Shown: positions 52,382 to 61,261, numbered from the stretch's first letter. The stretch: 64,000 bases of DNA from an uncultured Bacteroidota bacterium (GCA_903853805.1 CAINUN010000085.1:124001-188000); one strand, 5' to 3'. The notes: a model not told the origin generated them from the letters alone. A program made the numbers and translations.

Positions 52382-52389
52382 CAAAAGTA
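52382..52389 (-). promoter_or_regulatory. Promoter -7 element (TACTTTTG) of moxR
   Basis: Full TAnnTTTG match on the minus strand, 34 bases before the moxR ATG. Confidence 0.6.
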
Positions 52390-52474
52390 AAAACTCGTAG
52401 CATAAAAAGACAAACAAGTTGGCGATTTAACGTTTTTTAAAAAAAGAAGGATTTGTCATGAAAGCATAGGGGAT

Positions 52475-52502
52475 GGAATTTGGAATTTGGAATTTAGAAT
52501 TT
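52475..52502. repeat. Four tandem 7-bp repeats upstream of a small gene
   Basis: GGAATTT occurs three times in a row (52475-52495) followed by AGAATTT (52496-52502). It immediately precedes a near-consensus -7 element GACTTTTG (52503-52510) and the ATG at 52517. Confidence 0.75.
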
Positions 52503-52516
52503 GACTTTTGTATTTA

Positions 52517-52852
52517 ATGGAAAACTTTGAAACCCGCTGGGAAGCCGTAGAAAAAATGCTTCAAGACCGATTTGGAAAACTGCCCGACATGGAAGCTATA
52601 CTATTTCTTGTGGGGATGAATGAGGTAGGAAAAATATCTTCTACACAAAAATGGTCGAAGGAACAGAAGCAAGATCTGATGCACGTAGGAGCTTGCACGC
52701 TGCTTAGCAAAAAAGGTTTGTATGAACTGGAAAGAAAAGATGAGGAAGGTTGGCCACATTTCAAGATACTTACGCCCATTGAAGCACATGGATTGAAAGA
52801 ACAAGAAATATTGTTGAAAGAAGGTGTGGTAGAATATTTTGAAGGGAGTTGA
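52517..52852 (+). CDS. Conserved hypothetical protein
   Basis: A 111-residue soluble protein, acidic and helical (MENFETRWEAVEKMLQDRFG ... LPDMEAILFLVGMNE). No signal peptide or membrane helix is visible and I recognise no domain. The ATG at 52517 lies only six bases after a near-consensus -7 element, so its mRNA may have a very short leader. The four 7-bp repeats just before that element may affect its expression. No genes are close enough to be in operon with it. Confidence 0.7.
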   Translation: MENFETRWEAVEKMLQDRFGKLPDMEAILFLVGMNEVGKISSTQKWSKEQKQDLMHVGACTLLSKKGLYELERKDEEGWPHFKILTPIEAHGLKEQEILLKEGVVEYFEGS

Positions 52853-52933
52853 AAGTGTAAGTTACTAGTTGATGCTTAAGTCGGTTTCGTATAGGACATG
52901 TGGAAAGATAAATGCAAAATAGATAGTTGAAAA

Positions 52934-53034
52934 ATTTCAGCACAGTGTGCAGAACAAAAACCACCTAACTGCAACCCTTCAGCACGGCATGCTGAACAAA
53001 TTCAACATACCCTTTAGCACAGCCTGCTGGAATA
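52934..53034. repeat. Three imperfect palindromic repeats (TTCAGCACxGxxTGCxGAACAAA)
   Basis: The units begin at 52934, 52976 and 53011. The second (TTCAGCA-CGGCA-TGCTGAA) is a perfect 7-bp inverted repeat with a 5-base loop; the first and third are variants (GCAC..GTGC, AGCA..TGCT). Each is followed by AACAAA or AATAAA. Spacing is 42 and 35 bases. Copies elsewhere in the genome cannot be checked here. Confidence 0.65.
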
Positions 53035-53178
53035 AAACATGAAGGAAATGGAGTAGAAAACAGCCTTGTTATTATTAAAGACCTAATGCATGATTTTCAC
53101 ATGTTTCTATTTTTTAATCCTCTGTTTCCGTCAAGCATATTTCTTGTAAAACAAACACGCTAAACAAAAAGGACAAAA

Positions 53179-53212
53179 AAAAGAAGCTGCCGTTTAGTGC
53201 GGCAGCTTCTTT
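53179..53212 (-). terminator. Intrinsic terminator of the first T9SS protein gene
   Basis: Stem AAAGAAGCTGCC / GGCAGCTTCTTT (53180-53191 and 53201-53212); the A-run on the left gives the T-run of the minus strand. It lies 30 bases after the stop. Confidence 0.85.
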
Positions 53213-53241
53213 AATAAAAAGAATGGAGTAAGTTGATAGTC

Positions 53242-55128
53242 TTATTTTACAACATTTAATCTTTCAGTAACCATTCCGTTTTCTGTGCGTATAGTTAAAT
53301 TGTAAAGACCAGAAGCAAGATTTGTGGTATTGATAGGAAGAATAACATTACCTGCATTGATTTGTTGAGTAGGTAAATTATAAACTTCGCGACCCAAATT
53401 GTCAACAATAGAAACGCTTACTTCAGAAGTTTTTTCAAGACTGAAAGCAACGCTAGTATGTTCGTTAGCAGGGTTAGGGTAGATGCTTAAGTTACCAATT
53501 CCAGAAGTTACATTAGCAACTGCTGCAGGCCAAGAAGCACGAACAGTTAAAGCTTGAATAATATCACCATTAGAATTATCTTGTACAAAAGCAACCATTG
53601 AACCAGCCATTGGGTGATTCCAGAACAGGAATGAATTTTGTGTAACTGTTCCAACTGTGTATTTGTATCTAAAAGTAAATGTTTGTTGAGTCCCAGCAAC
53701 AAATGTGTTGATAGTTGTACCATTTCCATCAGGTAACATTTTACGCATTACATGATAATATTCTAATTGACCAGTAGTGTTTCCTGGATTTTGGTAATGA
53801 TCTTCAACAGTAGCAACATGAAGTTTGAAACCAGCATTATTCAATGTGAAAGTAGGATTGATAATAACTGTAGCTATCAAAGAATCACCTTTTACAACAT
53901 AAGAACCTGTCATAGTCATATAAGCAGGTGTAGTTTTTGAAGCATCAATTTCTGCTTGATCTCCAGCTCCACCTTGAGCACCATTAGTAAAATGATCTGG
54001 AATTCCGCTAACTGCATAATAATTTCTGCGAGTTAAACCATCAGGATTGTAACTAACATCATTGCCTGGTGAAGGCCAGTTCATTTGATATTTAATAACA
54101 CTAAAACGAGAAGAACCTGAATTAGCATTGTTTGTTGCGCTAATAATCAATGGATCAAAAGTAGCATTAAATGAAGCACATGGTGCACAAGTAGAAGACG
54201 AGAACTCTTCAATTATACCCGTTCTTGTTGTAGAAGAAGTTGCAATTGTAAATGAAGTTGATTTAGTGTTGTTAGTAGTAATTGGATCTGTACTACCATT
54301 TGATTTAGTCAAATTTACAGTTACTGTATGAGGTCCAGAAGAAGCAGAAACAGTTGTAGTAAAAGTTACCCAAGTTTTTGCATATGGCGCAAGATTCACT
54401 GAAAAGGTTTGGCTAACTGGTGATCCTGCATCAATAGTATAATTAAGATCAACACTTGTTAAGGTAGTAGCACCAGTATTTTCAACCAATGCCTTTACTG
54501 CTGTTCCAGCAGAGGCTAATTTTGGAAAATCAACTGAATCTACTGCACCATCTACAGCAGGTAACACTGCAGTATTTGCATTGTCCATGAAAAGCAAATA
54601 CTTATCGTTTGAGTGGTTGCGGAATGCAATTCTAATAGTCTGTCCGTTATAAGCGCCCAAATTAATTCCGTGTCTTTCATAATCACCAGTAGCTCCAGAA
54701 GCATTGTAAAGTGATGTTGTAAAAGCAGAAGTTGTAGTACCTGCAGTTGCAGAAACTAACACCTCCATATTATCAGGAAAACTAGGGTCAGCTGTAAAAT
54801 CTTCCCAAGATAATACCATGTTAGTATTCGTTACTTGAAAAGAAGGTGTAATTAACCAACGGTCAGCAACTGCTGCTGATGTAAACCACGATGTAGTCAA
54901 GGCGGCAGAATCACCAGTTGCTCTTTGCCATGCCATCCAAGCGTTAGCAGTAAGACCAGAAACAATAGCTGCATTGAAAGCACTATTAGGAGTCAAACCA
55001 TCTACATTTATCTTAACCCAAGAAGAAGGAATACCAGAGTTAAAATTTTCTGACCAAACTTGTGAATTAGCTTGGTAACTACCGCCAAGCATAGCAATAG
55101 CTAATGCTGAGTAAAGGAGTTTTTTCAT
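53242..55128 (-). CDS. Omp28-type secreted protein with jelly-roll, thioredoxin-like and T9SS sorting domains
   Basis: A 628-residue protein. Signal peptide (MKKLLYSALAIAMLGGSYQA), then a choice-of-anchor-J-like domain with DRWLITPSFQV and MVLSWEDF, an Ig-like segment near 195-300, and the Omp28 domain beginning IIEEFSSSTCAPCASFNATF with a CxxC thiol motif and GIPDHFTNGAQG. A type A T9SS sorting domain closes it (YPNPANEHTSVAFSLEKTSE to the last lysine). It should be secreted through the outer membrane; the CxxC suggests a redox or disulfide role. It is a tandem paralogue of the neighbour at 55284, from which it is separated by a terminator and its own promoter. Confidence 0.9.
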   Translation of the reverse strand: MKKLLYSALAIAMLGGSYQANSQVWSENFNSGIPSSWVKINVDGLTPNSAFNAAIVSGLTANAWMAWQRATGDSAALTTSWFTSAAVADRWLITPSFQVTNTNMVLSWEDFTADPSFPDNMEVLVSATAGTTTSAFTTSLYNASGATGDYERHGINLGAYNGQTIRIAFRNHSNDKYLLFMDNANTAVLPAVDGAVDSVDFPKLASAGTAVKALVENTGATTLTSVDLNYTIDAGSPVSQTFSVNLAPYAKTWVTFTTTVSASSGPHTVTVNLTKSNGSTDPITTNNTKSTSFTIATSSTTRTGIIEEFSSSTCAPCASFNATFDPLIISATNNANSGSSRFSVIKYQMNWPSPGNDVSYNPDGLTRRNYYAVSGIPDHFTNGAQGGAGDQAEIDASKTTPAYMTMTGSYVVKGDSLIATVIINPTFTLNNAGFKLHVATVEDHYQNPGNTTGQLEYYHVMRKMLPDGNGTTINTFVAGTQQTFTFRYKYTVGTVTQNSFLFWNHPMAGSMVAFVQDNSNGDIIQALTVRASWPAAVANVTSGIGNLSIYPNPANEHTSVAFSLEKTSEVSVSIVDNLGREVYNLPTQQINAGNVILPINTTNLASGLYNLTIRTENGMVTERLNVVK

Positions 55129-55180
55129 TGTTTGTTATTTAATTAAAATTTGTTTAGGAAAACTTGTTTATTAATAAAGG

Positions 55181-55188
55181 CAAAAGTA
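55181..55188 (-). promoter_or_regulatory. Promoter -7 element (TACTTTTG) of the first T9SS protein gene
   Basis: Full TAnnTTTG match on the minus strand, 52 bases before the ATG at 55128, so the leader is longer than at other genes. Confidence 0.55.
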
Positions 55189-55230
55189 AGGGATAACACA
55201 ATTGATATTTCATTAGAAGGGTTTTTTTAA

Positions 55231-55266
55231 AAAAAATAGGCAGCCTATTTAGACTGCCTATTTTTT
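55231..55266 (-). terminator. Intrinsic terminator of the second T9SS protein gene
   Basis: Stem AATAGGCAG / CTGCCTATT extended by A/T pairs (55231-55243 and 55254-55266), 10-base loop, directly after the stop at 55284. Confidence 0.85.
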
Positions 55267-55283
55267 AAAAATGATGTTATATA

Positions 55284-57185
55284 TTATTTAGTAACTGTAA
55301 GTTTTACAGATTGGCTTGTCTCTTCTGTAGATACAGAAACATTATAAATACCTGTTTCCATGTTATTGGTTGGAATAAAAATGTTTTGTTCACCATTACC
55401 AAATTCATTAGAAGATGAATAAACAACACGACCTAAGGCATCAATAACATTAATAGAAAGAGTGGTTGCTTTTTCAAGATTAACATTTAGGTTAGTTCCG
55501 TTTGTAGCAGGATTTGGAAATAATGCTATCTGCTTGATATTGCCAGTAATATCATTTACACCAGACCAAGCAGCAGGGATAGAAACAGATTGAAGAATTT
55601 CTTTTGAAGAAACATCCTGTAAGAAAGCAACTAAATTACTATTAATTGGAGAACTCCAGAAAACATTAGACATCTGAGTTACAGCTCCAATTGTAAATTT
55701 ATAACGCTGAACAAAAGTTTGAGAAACTCCAGCGTTAAAACTTGTAATCGCAATACCATTACCATCAGGTAACATTTTACGCATAATATGGTAGTAATCT
55801 AATTGTCCAGTTGTATTTCCGGTGTTTTGGTAATGCTTTTCAGTAGTTGATAATAACAACTTATAGTTTACACCACTTAGACTGAAATTAGGAGTAACGA
55901 TAACTTTAGCAATAATTGAGTCATTCTTAATTTCGTAAGAACCACTTAGTGTAACATAAGCAGGTGATGTTTTAGACGCATCAATTTCAGATTGATTTCC
56001 AGAAGTTCCTTGGGCACCATTTGTGAAGTGGTCAGGAATTCCTGAAACATTATAATAAGTACGACGAGTCAGGCCATCATTGTTATAGCTAACATCATTT
56101 CCTGGTGAAGGCCAATTCATTTGATACTTAACAGCATTGAAATGTGAACTTGGAAGGTTTACATTATTGGTTTGAATAAGCGGGTCAAATGTTGCATTGA
56201 AAGACGCACAAGGAGCACAAGTTGAAGATGAGAACTCTTCAATTATCCCATTTCTTGGAACTGAACTTGTAGCTACCGCAAAGTTTGATGTTGCTTGGTT
56301 ATTAGTAGTAACGTTATCAGCACCTCCGTTTACTTGAAGAATATTAAATGTAATTGTGTGAGAACCTACTGAAGGGTTTGTAATTGGAGATGTAAAAGAT
56401 AAAGTACTTGATCCAAGAGGAGCAATATTTACAGTAAATGTTTGAGTAATTGGAGAACCAGCATCAACTTTATAACTTGCTTGAATAGAAGTAATGTTTG
56501 ATGAACCCATGTTAGTGACTTTTACAGTAACTGGGTTAGATGATGTTCCAGCTACAATGTTTGAAAAATTCACTTTTGTAGCAGCAGCGTCAAGAGCAGC
56601 ACTCATGTTTTGGGTCCCAACATTATCAACACGAACAGAACCTTGATTGTAAGTATTGTTTCTTATTGCAATTCTAATTGTTTGACCGTTGAAGGCTGCC
56701 AATGATGCTCCGTGAGTTTGATAAGGAGTTGGGTCATCATATAATGTAGCTGGCGCGTCATATATTTTTTGAGTAAAAGACGAGGTTGTTGTACCGGCTG
56801 TAGGTGAAACCCAAATTTGCAAATTGTCTACATAAGTAGCTCCTGCACTACACCAATCTTCCCATTTAATAATCATATTAGCGTTATTCACCGTAAAAGC
56901 TGGAGAAATTATCCACCTGTCTGCTGTTCCAACTGGGGTAAATGCAGATGCTGTTAACATCACAGAATCACCAGTTGCACGCAAACGTGTCATCCAAGCC
57001 TGAGCAGTAAGAGTTGCAGGGATTGGAGCTGAGAACATAGAAGCATTAACGGTAAGGTTATCATTGTTAACCATTGACCATGTAGCGGGGAAACCGCTGT
57101 TAAATGTTTCTGTAGCCAATTGTGCCGAAGCAAACTGACCGAAACCAAGCATAGCAATGCTTGACGCAAGTATAAGTTTTTTCAT
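55284..57185 (-). CDS. Omp28-type secreted protein with T9SS sorting domain, paralogue of the 53242 gene
   Basis: A 633-residue protein with the same domain order as its neighbour: signal peptide (MKKLILASSIAMLGFGQFAS), jelly-roll domain with DRWIISPAFTV, Ig-like region, Omp28 domain starting IIEEFSSSTCAPCASFNATF with the CAPC motif, GIPDHFTNGAQG, HYQNTGNTTGQLDYYHIMRK, and a T9SS sorting domain (FPNPATNGTNLNVNLE). The Omp28 cores of the two genes are nearly identical in long stretches, while the N-terminal third has diverged. It shares the divergent upstream region with the TPP riboswitch. Confidence 0.9.
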   Translation of the reverse strand: MKKLILASSIAMLGFGQFASAQLATETFNSGFPATWSMVNNDNLTVNASMFSAPIPATLTAQAWMTRLRATGDSVMLTASAFTPVGTADRWIISPAFTVNNANMIIKWEDWCSAGATYVDNLQIWVSPTAGTTTSSFTQKIYDAPATLYDDPTPYQTHGASLAAFNGQTIRIAIRNNTYNQGSVRVDNVGTQNMSAALDAAATKVNFSNIVAGTSSNPVTVKVTNMGSSNITSIQASYKVDAGSPITQTFTVNIAPLGSSTLSFTSPITNPSVGSHTITFNILQVNGGADNVTTNNQATSNFAVATSSVPRNGIIEEFSSSTCAPCASFNATFDPLIQTNNVNLPSSHFNAVKYQMNWPSPGNDVSYNNDGLTRRTYYNVSGIPDHFTNGAQGTSGNQSEIDASKTSPAYVTLSGSYEIKNDSIIAKVIVTPNFSLSGVNYKLLLSTTEKHYQNTGNTTGQLDYYHIMRKMLPDGNGIAITSFNAGVSQTFVQRYKFTIGAVTQMSNVFWSSPINSNLVAFLQDVSSKEILQSVSIPAAWSGVNDITGNIKQIALFPNPATNGTNLNVNLEKATTLSINVIDALGRVVYSSSNEFGNGEQNIFIPTNNMETGIYNVSVSTEETSQSVKLTVTK

Positions 57186-57261
57186 GTCTTTTGATTTTTG
57201 TAAAAATACAATTTTTGTGACATAAACTATTTTTTCTGAGAAATTATTTTCCTCATTCGCT

Positions 57262-57269
57262 TACCTTCG
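57262..57269 (+). promoter_or_regulatory. Probable promoter -7 element (TACCTTCG) of the TPP-controlled receptor gene
   Basis: One mismatch to TAnnTTTG. It lies about 20 bases before the riboswitch aptamer, as expected for a leader starting just upstream. Confidence 0.45.
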
Positions 57270-57286
57270 CCCTCTAACATTTTTTA

Positions 57287-57365
57287 TCACTCGGGGTGCC
57301 TCATAATAAAGGGCTGAGATCATACCCGCTGAACCTAGACCGGGTAATGCCGGTTAGGAAAGTAA
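57287..57365 (+). promoter_or_regulatory. TPP riboswitch (THI element)
   Basis: The conserved aptamer blocks appear in order: ACTCGGGGTGCC, GGCTGAGATCATACCC, CTGAACCTAGACCGGGTAAT, GCCGG and TTAGGAAAGT, closed by ACT/AGT pairing. The element binds thiamine pyrophosphate and should turn down the downstream TonB-dependent receptor when thiamine is plentiful. About 95 bases lie between the aptamer and the ATG. They include a TAACAG/CTGTTA hairpin (about 57395-57417) and a TCAACA/TGTTGA hairpin near 57422-57435, but no T-run, so translational control is more likely than termination. Confidence 0.95.
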
Positions 57366-57459
57366 CATTCAGCAGATATAGTCGTAATACTTGAGTAACA
57401 GAAAGAATTGCTGTTATTCATTCAACAAATGTTGATGCGCTCCGACTAAAACAATAGCC

Positions 57460-59658
57460 ATGCTTAGAAAAAAACTATTCGTCATTGCCAGTTTGGCAAC
57501 TTTTTCCTGGAATGCTTTTGCTCAAGTAAAAGATTCTATCTCTAAAACTCAAGAGCTTCAACCAGTGGAAGTTCGTGCCGTTCGAACTAATTCAAATGCA
57601 CCTTTTGCTAACACTGAAGTTACTGAAAAAGACATTGCCAAACAAAATTTGGGGCAAGACATCCCTTATCTACTTCAAAACACGCCTTCTTCGGTAATTA
57701 CTTCTGACGCAGGGGCTGGTGTGGGTTACACAGGTTTAAGAATTAGAGGAACCGACGGTACAAGAATTAATGTTACACTCAATGGAATTCCAGTGAACGA
57801 TGCCGAATCGCAAGGCACTTATTTTGTAGATTTTGTAGACGTAGCGTCTTCAACCAATTCCATTCAAATTCAACGAGGAGTTGGCACTTCTACCAATGGT
57901 TCGGGTGCTTTTGGTGCAACAATGAGTATCAGCAATCTTCAATTAAGCAACGAAGCAGGGGCAAGCGTAAATCTTTCCACAGGGTCTTTTAACACACAGA
58001 AATATACAGTCAAAGCTAGTTCTGGTTTGTTGCAAGGTGGTTGGCAGTTCGATGTTCGGATGAGTAAAGTCAATTCCGATGGGTTTATCGATCGTTCGAC
58101 ATCCGACCTAAAATCGCTTCAATTAAATGTTGGTTGGAAGATTAATGAAAAAACGCGCTTGCGTGGTATGATTATGACTGGCACTGAAAAAACTGGTCAA
58201 GCTTGGAATGGTGTGCCTCAAGATTCTTTGAGTACAAACAGAACTTACAACGAGCTCGGACTTAAATCGGATGGCACTTATTATCAAAACCAAACCGACA
58301 ATTACCAACAAGATTATTATCAGTTATTTCTAGATCATCAATACAATAGTCGTTGGACAGCAAGTTTGGCAACTTTTCTTACCAAAGGGAAAGGCTATTA
58401 TGAAGAGTATAAAACCGCACAAGCATTCAGCAGTTATGGTTTGCTGCCGTTTATTACGCCTTCCAATGATACTTTTTCGAGCACCGACCTTATTCGTCAA
58501 CTATGGCTCGACAATAATTTTTATGGTGCATTGGCTTCTGTATTTTATAACCAAAACAACACGCACCTCACTTTTGGTGGCGGCTACACCCAATATGATG
58601 GCAAGCAATATGGTTTTGTGAAATGGGCGCAATATGCTGTGCCCAATGACTATCGTTGGTATTACAACACTTCAAATAAAACCGATTTCAATAGTTTTAT
58701 AAAAGGCGAACAACAGTTAGGTAAGCTAAGTCTTTATGTTGATGTGCAACTAAGGGCAGTGAATTATGAAATTAATGGTTTTAGGAATAATCCCGAATTG
58801 AAGCCTTCCAACAATTATGTGTTTTTCAATCCTAAAGCCGGACTGAGTTATCATTTTGCTACTAATAATAGTAGTACACATAGAGTGTATGGATCAGTGG
58901 CTGTGGCTAACAAAGAACCCAACCATGATGATTTTGAAGCAGCGAAAACAGAAGCACCCAAAGCCGAAAAGCTGACAGACTTTGAAGGCGGTTACGAAAT
59001 TCGCAATGCCAAATGGACGGCTCATGCCAATATGTTTTACATGAACTATAAAGACCAACTAGTGCTAACAGGAAAAGTAAATGACGTAGGTGCCTACACC
59101 CGCACTAATGTGCCCAACAGTTTTAGAAGTGGTGTGGAGTTGATGGCTGGCTATCGGTTCAATGATTGGTTGCGTATAGATGCCAATGCTACTTTCTCTC
59201 AAAATAAAATCAAAGACTTCACAGAGTTTGTGGATGATTATGACAATGGTGGTCAATCGGCTATTCAACACGGAACAACTGACATATCTTTCTCTCCTGC
59301 GCATATGTATTTTGCTTCATTGCAAATGAAACCTTTTCCCAACCTTCATTTTTGGCGTCATTGGAGCGTAGATATCACACAGAAACAGGTAGGCAAACAA
59401 TACCTCGACAACACAAGTAATGATCAACGCAGCATCCATCCTTATAGCCTCACCGATATAAGTCTTCATTTTGCCATCAAAACCAAAATCGTAAAAGAAT
59501 TGGGTTTTTCGCTTGCCTTAAAAAACATCTTCAACAAGGTGTATGAAAGCAACGGCTACACCTTTAGCTATATTTATGGACAAACGTTTACAACGCAGAA
59601 CTATTACTATCCTCAGGCAGGATTTAATTGGTTGATGGGGTTGAATATGAAGTGGTAG
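57460..59658 (+). CDS. TonB-dependent outer-membrane receptor, probable thiamine uptake
   Basis: A 732-residue receptor. Signal peptide ending NAFA, an N-terminal plug (NAPFANTEVTEKDIAKQNLG ... GLRIRGTDGTRINVTLNGIP), then a barrel of alternating strands ending in the aromatic-rich GFNWLMGLNMKW. No carboxypeptidase-like N-terminal domain is present. Sequence alone resembles iron-siderophore receptors, but the TPP riboswitch in its leader points to thiamine or a thiamine precursor as cargo. No thi biosynthesis gene follows; the next gene is convergent. Confidence 0.92.
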   Translation: MLRKKLFVIASLATFSWNAFAQVKDSISKTQELQPVEVRAVRTNSNAPFANTEVTEKDIAKQNLGQDIPYLLQNTPSSVITSDAGAGVGYTGLRIRGTDGTRINVTLNGIPVNDAESQGTYFVDFVDVASSTNSIQIQRGVGTSTNGSGAFGATMSISNLQLSNEAGASVNLSTGSFNTQKYTVKASSGLLQGGWQFDVRMSKVNSDGFIDRSTSDLKSLQLNVGWKINEKTRLRGMIMTGTEKTGQAWNGVPQDSLSTNRTYNELGLKSDGTYYQNQTDNYQQDYYQLFLDHQYNSRWTASLATFLTKGKGYYEEYKTAQAFSSYGLLPFITPSNDTFSSTDLIRQLWLDNNFYGALASVFYNQNNTHLTFGGGYTQYDGKQYGFVKWAQYAVPNDYRWYYNTSNKTDFNSFIKGEQQLGKLSLYVDVQLRAVNYEINGFRNNPELKPSNNYVFFNPKAGLSYHFATNNSSTHRVYGSVAVANKEPNHDDFEAAKTEAPKAEKLTDFEGGYEIRNAKWTAHANMFYMNYKDQLVLTGKVNDVGAYTRTNVPNSFRSGVELMAGYRFNDWLRIDANATFSQNKIKDFTEFVDDYDNGGQSAIQHGTTDISFSPAHMYFASLQMKPFPNLHFWRHWSVDITQKQVGKQYLDNTSNDQRSIHPYSLTDISLHFAIKTKIVKELGFSLALKNIFNKVYESNGYTFSYIYGQTFTTQNYYYPQAGFNWLMGLNMKW

Positions 59659-59674
59659 TTTTCTAAAAAATAAT

Positions 59675-60400
59675 TCAGGAAGCGTAAGCAATGAAGTAAT
59701 AATCCTTGCTGCTATAATAGGTTTCGGTAAATTCTTTTAAAGAAAAAGGTGGCTCGTTTTGGAGCCATTTTTTCATGAGCGAAACTTTTAAACCGCAATC
59801 TGTAAGCAAATTGAAAACTTGTTCGGGCTTGGTGCCATAACAATCCGAAGCTCCCAATCCATGTTCGAAGATGATGGTGGGTTGGCAACGAGCAATTGTT
59901 TTTTTTGCGCCTTCTAAAACTAACAACTCACCGCCTTCAACATCAATCTTAATAAGGTCAACCAAAAACTTTTCATCTAAAACATTATCAAGCAATTCGG
60001 TGGTAACGTTGATACTTTCGTCCTTTTCGTTAGGGCGGTCATATTTTCGCTTAACGAGTCCACTGTAAGATGGATTGGATACCACTAGATTAAAAGATGC
60101 TGTTCCTGTGTTGTTGCTAAGCGCAATATCCTTCACAATAATTTTTGCATTGCCTGCGTATTTCTTTTTCAGGTTTTGAAACAAAAAAGGAATGGGCTCA
60201 AATGCAAAATGATTTCCCTCGGGTGCTGCATTGATTATTTGGTCAAGCACTTCTCCTTTGTGTGCGCCAATGTCTATGCAATTACTTCCACGCTTACATA
60301 CACGTTCAATCACTTTTTTTGTTTGCGCGTCATATTGTTGGTTCTTAGTGAAGTTGATGGGTATGGCTTTGATTATTTTCTTTAGGAAGTTTTTAAGCAT
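59675..60400 (-). CDS. FkbM-family SAM-dependent methyltransferase
   Basis: A 241-residue class I methyltransferase: GSNCIDIGAHKGEVLDQI gives the SAM-binding glycine-rich loop, FEPIPFLFQNLKKKY the acidic strand, and LIKIDVEGGELLVLEGA the FkbM signature. FkbM enzymes O-methylate hydroxyls in polysaccharides and polyketides. The ATG at 60400 (MLKNFLKKIIK) is preferred over an upstream GTG-like frame. Acceptor unknown. It converges with the TonB receptor and is divergent from lpxH. Confidence 0.88.
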   Translation of the reverse strand: MLKNFLKKIIKAIPINFTKNQQYDAQTKKVIERVCKRGSNCIDIGAHKGEVLDQIINAAPEGNHFAFEPIPFLFQNLKKKYAGNAKIIVKDIALSNNTGTASFNLVVSNPSYSGLVKRKYDRPNEKDESINVTTELLDNVLDEKFLVDLIKIDVEGGELLVLEGAKKTIARCQPTIIFEHGLGASDCYGTKPEQVFNLLTDCGLKVSLMKKWLQNEPPFSLKEFTETYYSSKDYYFIAYAS

Positions 60401-60508
60401 CGTGTAATTGTTTCGTGGAAACGACTGCAAAGTAAATGAAACTTCAATTGTCCTTGACAAAACAGGCATTGTTTTACATTTCCTAAATTGCAGCGTTTTC
60501 CATCCTAC

Positions 60509-61261
60509 ATGATTTTACCGCAAGGCAAGAAAATTTATTTCGCTTCCGATTTTCATTTCGGCATTCCTGACAAGGCATCAAGTATTGCACGGGAAAAGCG
60601 TGTTTGCCTATGGCTTGATGAAATCAAAAAAGACGCAGCCCACTTATACCTTGTCGGCGACATTTTTGATGCTTGGTTTGAATATAAAAACGTGGTACCT
60701 AAGGGATATACTCGTTTCTTGGGTAAACTAGCTGAATTAAGCGATGCAGGGCTACCTATCGAAGCCTTTACGGGCAATCATGACCTTTGGATGCGAGGCT
60801 ATTTTCAAGAAGAATTGAACATTCCTATTCATCATGAGCCCATCAAAAGAGAATTCAATGGCAAGCAATTCTTCATTGGTCATGGCGATGGATTAGGACC
60901 TGGTGATAATGGCTATAAGATTTTGAAGACGGTGTTGCGCAATCCTTTTTCTCAATGGCTTTACCGAAGAATTCATCCCGATACGGGCGTGGGTATTGCA
61001 AGTTGGTTGAGCCATAAAGGTCCAAAGCATATTGCAGCAGACGATCCTTTTCTTGGTCCTGATAAAGAGTTTTTAGTACAGTTTTGCTTACAGCATTTGC
61101 AACAAGAGCATATCGACTATTTCATCTTCGGGCATCGTCATATTGCCATCGAATATCCTTTGCCTCAAAATAGCTTGTATGTAAACCTTGGCGACTGGCT
61201 TAGGTTTAATAGCTATGCTGTGTTTGATGGCGTTGATTTAAAACTTCAATATTACAAGTGA
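60509..61261 (+). CDS. lpxH: UDP-2,3-diacylglucosamine diphosphatase (LpxH-type metallophosphoesterase)
   Basis: A 250-residue calcineurin-like phosphoesterase with FASDFHFGI (DxH), VGDIFDAWFEY (GDxxD), FTGNHDLWM (GNHD), IGHGDGLGPGDNGYK (GHGD) and FGHRHIAIEYPL (GHRH). The GDxFDxW and GHGDGxGPGD forms are characteristic of LpxH, which hydrolyses UDP-diacylglucosamine in lipid A synthesis. The ATG at 60509 matches the family start. Its stop overlaps the sixA ATG by one base (TGATG), so the two are coupled. Confidence 0.92.
   Translation: MILPQGKKIYFASDFHFGIPDKASSIAREKRVCLWLDEIKKDAAHLYLVGDIFDAWFEYKNVVPKGYTRFLGKLAELSDAGLPIEAFTGNHDLWMRGYFQEELNIPIHHEPIKREFNGKQFFIGHGDGLGPGDNGYKILKTVLRNPFSQWLYRRIHPDTGVGIASWLSHKGPKHIAADDPFLGPDKEFLVQFCLQHLQQEHIDYFIFGHRHIAIEYPLPQNSLYVNLGDWLRFNSYAVFDGVDLKLQYYK

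Larger units (their letters stand above)
52853..53241. other. Intergenic region of 389 bases with repeats and a terminator
   Basis: It holds the three GCAC-GxxTGC palindromic repeats at 52934-53034 and the terminator of the first T9SS protein near 53180-53212. I see no coding potential in the remainder. Confidence 0.55.

Noticed and set aside
52934-53034. CRISPR-like repeats
   Set aside because: Only three imperfect palindromes with unequal short spacing and no cas genes.
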